Below are positions 17,022 through 21,727 of a DNA stretch of 21,727 nucleotides, piece after piece. A model generated the notes under the pieces. That model ran no database searches. It worked only from the letters and a program-made list of their open reading frames with translations, and was not told the DNA's origin. Within the stretch, counting starts at the first letter, position 1; every line of letters begins with the position of its first letter. Location of the stretch: the NCBI GenBank assembly GCA_016704895.1, contig JADIZG010000019.1, positions 1 to 21,727 of the forward strand. Reading direction: 5' to 3'. The DNA is from Betaproteobacteria bacterium. Its GTDB lineage: Bacteria > Pseudomonadota > Gammaproteobacteria > Burkholderiales > Casimicrobiaceae. Made by a program: the position numbers and the translations under genes.

Positions 17022-18467
17022 TCACGCCGATGACGGCGCATCCCCCGCCACCGCCTCCGGCGCGGCGGCTGGAACGGTTGTCGTCGTGGGTGTCGGCTCG
17101 GGCGCATCGCGCAGTGCGACCACCATCCACACGATCGCGAGCGGCGCGAGCACGAGCACCGCCCGGTTCAATCCCAGCCCGTCGGCGCCCCAGTGACGAA
17201 CGCCGGGAAAGGCCGTCAGCATCGCGACCCAGATCGCACCGGCGGCGACGACGAGCGTGAGCGGCGCGACGTCGCGCCCGACCAGCCTGCGCCACGAGAA
17301 GGCGATCGTGCCGACGATGCCGACGACGAGCAGGTGCCAGTTCGCGAGCAGCACGCTGTCGACGGCGAGCGTTTCCCAGATCGGCTCGTAGGCGAACGAG
17401 ACCTGCCCCAGCGCAGCCTTGGGAAAGCGGGCGGCGATGCCGATGGCGCCGATCGCGACGACCGCGAGCGCGAGTGCGATGCGCCGGTAACCGGCCGGAC
17501 CGAGGGCCGCCGCGGCGAATCCGGGCAACGCGACCACGAGCCACATCCAGCCCGAGGACTTGGCGAGCGCCACCGCGGCGAGCGCGAGGACGGCGGCTGC
17601 GATGTCGACCGGCGCGCGCGTCCCGATCGCACGAATGCCCGCGAGCGTGCCGAGCGTGAACGCCGCCGCCAGCGGCAGGTCGGCGTAGCCCGCGAGGGCA
17701 ACCTGCGTGCCCAGCAGCGGCAGGGATCCGGCGAGCCAAGCAGCAGCCAGCGACGTGAGCGGTGCGTAGCCGCGGCGGCGGACCTCGCCGTACACGACGA
17801 GCAGGATCGAGACGAAGTAGAGCCACCACGGCAGGCCGATGCGCGCGTCGTCCCAGGCGCCCATCGCGATGGCGACCCAGGCCTGCAGGAGCGGCAGCGT
17901 CACCGGCTGCCCCGGCGCGGCGTCGAACCAGACGGGCGTGGAGGCGGCGGCCCATCCCGCGGCGTCGACGAACGGCACGATCGTGCCCAGCGCGAAGAAC
18001 GTCTTCGCCTTCGTCGCCCACGCCGACCACGCGTCCCACGGGTACAGCGGCCGCGTCCCCACCTCGACCAGCAGCATGCCGGCTCGCACGGCCATCCACG
18101 CCAGCAGGGCGAACCACGCGATCCTCGCGGGCCGGGCGAGATCCGACGCGATCAGCGTACGCCTCGCATCGGTCATCGCGTCCCGCCATCCGGTCGCGGA
18201 TCGGCGCCACGCGAGCCACGACAGGGCGCCCGCGATCGCGAGGCCGGGCACGCCGATCGACACGAGGTCGAGCGGCGTGCCCGTGACCGCGATGCCGCGC
18301 ATCAGCAGCGTGAGCACGAAGACGCCGACGACGTGGCCGGCACCGAGGATCCACGGTGCGAGTCCGGCCTGGCGTGCTTGCGCGGCGTCGCGCACGCACG
18401 CCGCGAGCAGCGCGACGCCGATCAGGATTGGGAGCGCGAGGGCGAAGGCCAGTCCGGCGGCTTGCAT
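17022..18467 (-). CDS. Polytopic membrane protein, GT-C (PMT/GT39)-like candidate
   Basis: 481 aa, very hydrophobic, with roughly 9-11 predicted transmembrane helices (first at about 5-24, 38-57, 67-86, 115-135) and a Thr/Pro/Ala-rich tail from about 455. The loop after the fourth helix contains PLYPWDAWSAWATKAK (D145), and later AGYADLP (about 259-265) and LAKSSGWMW (about 301-309). This pattern is like that of membrane GT-C sugar transferases that use lipid-linked sugars, where an acidic residue in the first large periplasmic loop is catalytic. I recognise the pattern, not a named family. ATG 18467 is preceded by GAGGG at 18475-18479, which overlaps the upstream TGA stop, so the two genes are coupled. 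Lipid carrier and acceptor are unknown; a flippase or polymerase role cannot be excluded. Confidence 0.75.
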   Translation of the reverse strand: MQAAGLAFALALPILIGVALLAACVRDAAQARQAGLAPWILGAGHVVGVFVLTLLMRGIAVTGTPLDLVSIGVPGLAIAGALSWLAWRRSATGWRDAMTDARRTLIASDLARPARIAWFALLAWMAVRAGMLLVEVGTRPLYPWDAWSAWATKAKTFFALGTIVPFVDAAGWAAASTPVWFDAAPGQPVTLPLLQAWVAIAMGAWDDARIGLPWWLYFVSILLVVYGEVRRRGYAPLTSLAAAWLAGSLPLLGTQVALAGYADLPLAAAFTLGTLAGIRAIGTRAPVDIAAAVLALAAVALAKSSGWMWLVVALPGFAAAALGPAGYRRIALALAVVAIGAIGIAARFPKAALGQVSFAYEPIWETLAVDSVLLANWHLLVVGIVGTIAFSWRRLVGRDVAPLTLVVAAGAIWVAMLTAFPGVRHWGADGLGLNRAVLVLAPLAIVWMVVALRDAPEPTPTTTTVPAAAPEAVAGDAPSSA

Positions 18468-18477
18468 CGCGCTGCCC

Positions 18478-19776
18478 TCAGAGGATCGCGAACACGGCGG
18501 CGTCGCGTTCGGAGAGCAGCAGCTTCGCCGGCAAGTCGACGCCGTTCTCGAATCGCAGCCGGCCGCTCGCGAGGTCGAATTGCGCGCCGGGGCGCTGCCA
18601 GACGACCACGAAATCGCCGGCGCGCAGCAGTCCTGCCTGCGGCGGGAGGTCGCGGGCGGGTTCCCACAGCACGCGGTGCGGCAGCAGGTGCCAGCCGGCG
18701 CGTCCCCGGAAATAGTGCGCCTGCGCGAGCACGACGACGCGCTGGGGGTCCGCGGGCAGGAGCGCCTTCGCCTTGTCGAGGAACGCGACGAGATCTCCGT
18801 CCTCGGCCGCGCGCGAGCGCTCCGTGGCGTCCTTGCCGCCGTACCGGTCGACTGTCTCGGCGAGCTGCCGCGCGAGATTGACTGTCCATCGCGCGTCCAG
18901 CACCGCCCATGCGATCAGGAAGAGCACCGTCGCGATCGAGGTCGAGCCGCGCGGAAAGCGTGCGGGCGCGAAGTGTCGTATCGCGACGAGCGCCGCGAGC
19001 GCGATCAGCGCGGCGACGGTCACGACCACCGGAAGCGGCAGGCTTTGCGCGGCCGCGCCGCCGTTCACGGCGTTGATCGAGGTGCCTGTCCAGGACTCGA
19101 ACTTGAACCACTCGGCGGAGCGGTCGCGGACGATCTGGACGGCGCTCTGCGACTTCGCGGTCACGCCGCGCACGCGAATCGTCGCGCCCGGGGCGCTCAC
19201 GGTCACGGCGAGTCCCGTGATTCGGCCGAGCCACTCGGCGTCGCCGGCGAGCGATGCGGGCAGGACGCGGCCGTCCTCGACGCCGAGCGGGCGGTTGTGC
19301 ACGCGCTTGGGCGTGTAGTCGCTCTGGAACAGCAGGCGCACGGCCGCGCCCGCCGGAACGTCGACGACCTCCCAGGCCACGGCCGAGAGGTCGCGCGCAC
19401 GGAAATCGGTCGGCACCGAGACGATCAGGACGTCGTTCGCGGGCGCACGCGCGACGAGCACGTTGCCCTCGAGCCTCCCGGTCCCGCGGGCGACGCTCAA
19501 CTTCTCCGCGCCCCATGCCTTCGGTTCGCCCGACGCGCGCAGCGAGCCGCTGTTGGCGGCGACGTAGGCGGCCAGCACGAGCATGGTCCCGATCACGAAC
19601 GCGGCGATCGATGCCGTCACGGTGCGGTCGCGCGGCGGAGGGGCGGAAGGCTTCGCGCCATCCGTCGCCACCGCCGGGGAGGCCGCATCCGCACCGGGGG
19701 TAGGGGGGGTGTCCGGCGGGGGGAAGCGGGTCGGTCCGTCGCCGGGGGCGCGTCTCGGGGGGTCCGGAACGGTCAC
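18478..19776 (-). CDS. Membrane protein with Pro-rich N-terminus and periplasmic beta-rich domain, function unknown
   Basis: 432 aa from GTG 19776. A proline-rich segment (about 4-50, many PP pairs) is followed by a membrane helix at about 53-73. Residues 75-245 form a soluble, beta-rich, probably periplasmic region, with further helices at about 248-268 and 280-296. The C-terminal part (about 300-432) carries YFRGRAGWHLLPHRVLW and a short beta-rich end. I do not recognise a family. It is the first gene of the minus-strand operon, 10 nt ahead of the GT-C-like gene, so a partner role with that protein is likely. The start is uncertain: there is no ribosome site before GTG 19776, and the coding of the Pro-rich part is dense in C/G runs, where base-count errors would be common. 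The body from about residue 50 on is reliable. Confidence 0.65.
   Translation of the reverse strand: MTVPDPPRRAPGDGPTRFPPPDTPPTPGADAASPAVATDGAKPSAPPPRDRTVTASIAAFVIGTMLVLAAYVAANSGSLRASGEPKAWGAEKLSVARGTGRLEGNVLVARAPANDVLIVSVPTDFRARDLSAVAWEVVDVPAGAAVRLLFQSDYTPKRVHNRPLGVEDGRVLPASLAGDAEWLGRITGLAVTVSAPGATIRVRGVTAKSQSAVQIVRDRSAEWFKFESWTGTSINAVNGGAAAQSLPLPVVVTVAALIALAALVAIRHFAPARFPRGSTSIATVLFLIAWAVLDARWTVNLARQLAETVDRYGGKDATERSRAAEDGDLVAFLDKAKALLPADPQRVVVLAQAHYFRGRAGWHLLPHRVLWEPARDLPPQAGLLRAGDFVVVWQRPGAQFDLASGRLRFENGVDLPAKLLLSERDAAVFAIL
19696..19730 (+). other. G-run cluster with G-quadruplex-like spacing
   Basis: Four G tracts (G5 at 19696-19700, G7 at 19703-19709, G6 at 19718-19723, G3 at 19728-19730) fall within 35 nt on the plus strand. 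The loops are 2, 8 and 4 nt. The cluster lies on the template strand of the Pro-rich start of the 18478-19776 gene. Folding is possible but unproven, and run lengths may be misread. Confidence 0.4.
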
Positions 19777-19853
19777 GGGGTCTGGGGGGCTCGACGTCCT
19801 CCGCAGGCTCGGGTCCGGCCGACGCGTCCCGGACGCCGGGGGATCCGGCGGGG

Positions 19854-19875
19854 CCGTCCCGGCAAGGCGGGACGG
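19854..19875 (+). other. Perfect 8-bp inverted repeat just upstream of the rRNA promoter
   Basis: CCGTCCCG at 19854-19861 pairs with CGGGACGG at 19868-19875 around a 6-nt loop. It lies 10 bp before the -35 box. No T tract follows on either strand, so it is not a standard intrinsic terminator. It may insulate the divergent units or act as a factor site. Confidence 0.4.
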
Positions 19876-19885
19876 GAGGGGGGTG

Positions 19886-19913
19886 TTGACGGCCCCCGAT
19901 CAGGTGCTATAAT
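19886..19913 (+). promoter_or_regulatory. rRNA operon promoter (sigma-70 type)
   Basis: The -35 TTGACG (19886-19891) and the perfect -10 TATAAT (19908-19913) are separated by 16 bp. The following discriminator is GC-rich (cgcgcc), as in stringently controlled rRNA promoters. Transcription should begin near 19920, about 260 nt before mature 16S. No AT-rich UP element is visible upstream. Confidence 0.88.
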
Positions 19914-19920
19914 CGCGCCT

Positions 19921-20181
19921 CTTTGCTACCTGATGACCGGAACGACGCAGTTCCGGCTTCGCGGAAGCCGCTCTTTAACAATCAGCAATCGATAGGTGTG
20001 GGTACCGGCGGGGTGCCTGTTCTGTGCTGTCCTTCGGGTGGTGCGGGTGGGATTCACAAGCTGGTGCTCACGCGACGCCAATGTGCGGGCTGGTCGGGGG
20101 TAACCTGGCTGGTCCGTAAGTCCTGCCCGCGAGGGTGGGGCGTTCGAGTGAGTCTTGGACTATGAAGTAATTGCTGAGATC
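19921..20181 (+). other. 16S rRNA precursor leader
   Basis: Transcribed leader of about 260 nt between the predicted start and the mature 5' end. It contains the boxB-boxA antitermination site near its start and then GC-rich sequence with no supported gene. The 5' half of the RNase III processing stem should lie near 20140-20180, but its 3' partner is beyond the window, so I cannot mark it. Confidence 0.7.
19954..19980 (+). promoter_or_regulatory. boxB-boxA ribosomal antitermination site
   Basis: A 7-bp hairpin with a GCG loop (CGGCTTC at 19954-19960 with GAAGCCG at 19964-19970) is followed directly by the boxA core GCTCTTTAACA (19970-19980). This is the order known for Nus-dependent antitermination in proteobacterial rrn leaders. 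Confidence 0.82.
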
Positions 20182-21707
<1,526 letters not shown>

Positions 21708-21727
21708 CTCGGAATCAGGAGACAGGA

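Noticed and set aside
19923..20165. 80-codon frame in the rRNA leader
   Set aside because: It starts in the leader, spans boxA and has no ribosome site; the region is explained as 16S precursor.

Overview
The window looks like a chromosomal stretch of a high-GC betaproteobacterium. It ends in a nearly complete 16S rRNA gene whose 5' end, helix layout and 3' anti-Shine-Dalgarno tail are clear, and whose signature stretches read as betaproteobacterial. I cannot place it below class with confidence. Everything upstream of the rRNA is a surface-glycan or protein-glycosylation locus.

Layout. (1) 1-3044, minus strand: a polysaccharide deacetylase cut by the window edge, preceded by a SEC-C/TPR/GT41 (O-GlcNAc-transferase-like, SPINDLY-type) gene. 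(2) 3045-3325: divergent intergenic region. (3) 3326-12564, plus strand: a tightly coupled operon holding a SAM methyltransferase with a long coiled coil, a GT2-GT4 double glycosyltransferase, a very large TPR/GT41 protein and a second TPR/GT41 protein. Most junctions are ATGA-type overlaps. One junction carries a hairpin-rich repeat flanked by 38-bp direct copies. (4) 12581-19776, minus strand: a four-gene operon. In transcription order it encodes a Pro-rich three-TM protein, a polytopic GT-C-like membrane protein, a DUF5672/SEC-C/TPR/GT9-like fusion, and a second SEC-C/TPR/GT41 gene that is a close paralogue of the one at 851-3044. (5) 19777-21727: control region and start of an rRNA operon on the plus strand (-35/-10, boxB-boxA antiterminator, leader, 16S).

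The genes plausibly cooperate. Cytoplasmic GT2/GT4/GT41/GT9-type enzymes would build or transfer sugars, the membrane proteins would act at or across the inner membrane, the coiled-coil methyltransferase could cap or measure a glycan, and the deacetylase would trim it. Four GT41-like proteins, and three proteins carrying the SEC-C zinc motif fused to TPR-glycosyltransferase modules, are the most distinctive content. This role is inference; no acceptor protein is present in the window.

Caution on sequence quality. At least five coding regions are broken by six single-base deletions, and five or six of these can be repaired by lengthening a short G or C run by one base. The 16S gene also seems to have small indels in normally invariant stretches. 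The parsimonious reading is homopolymer error in an unpolished long-read or metagenomic assembly. The affected genes are annotated at full extent with the break stated.
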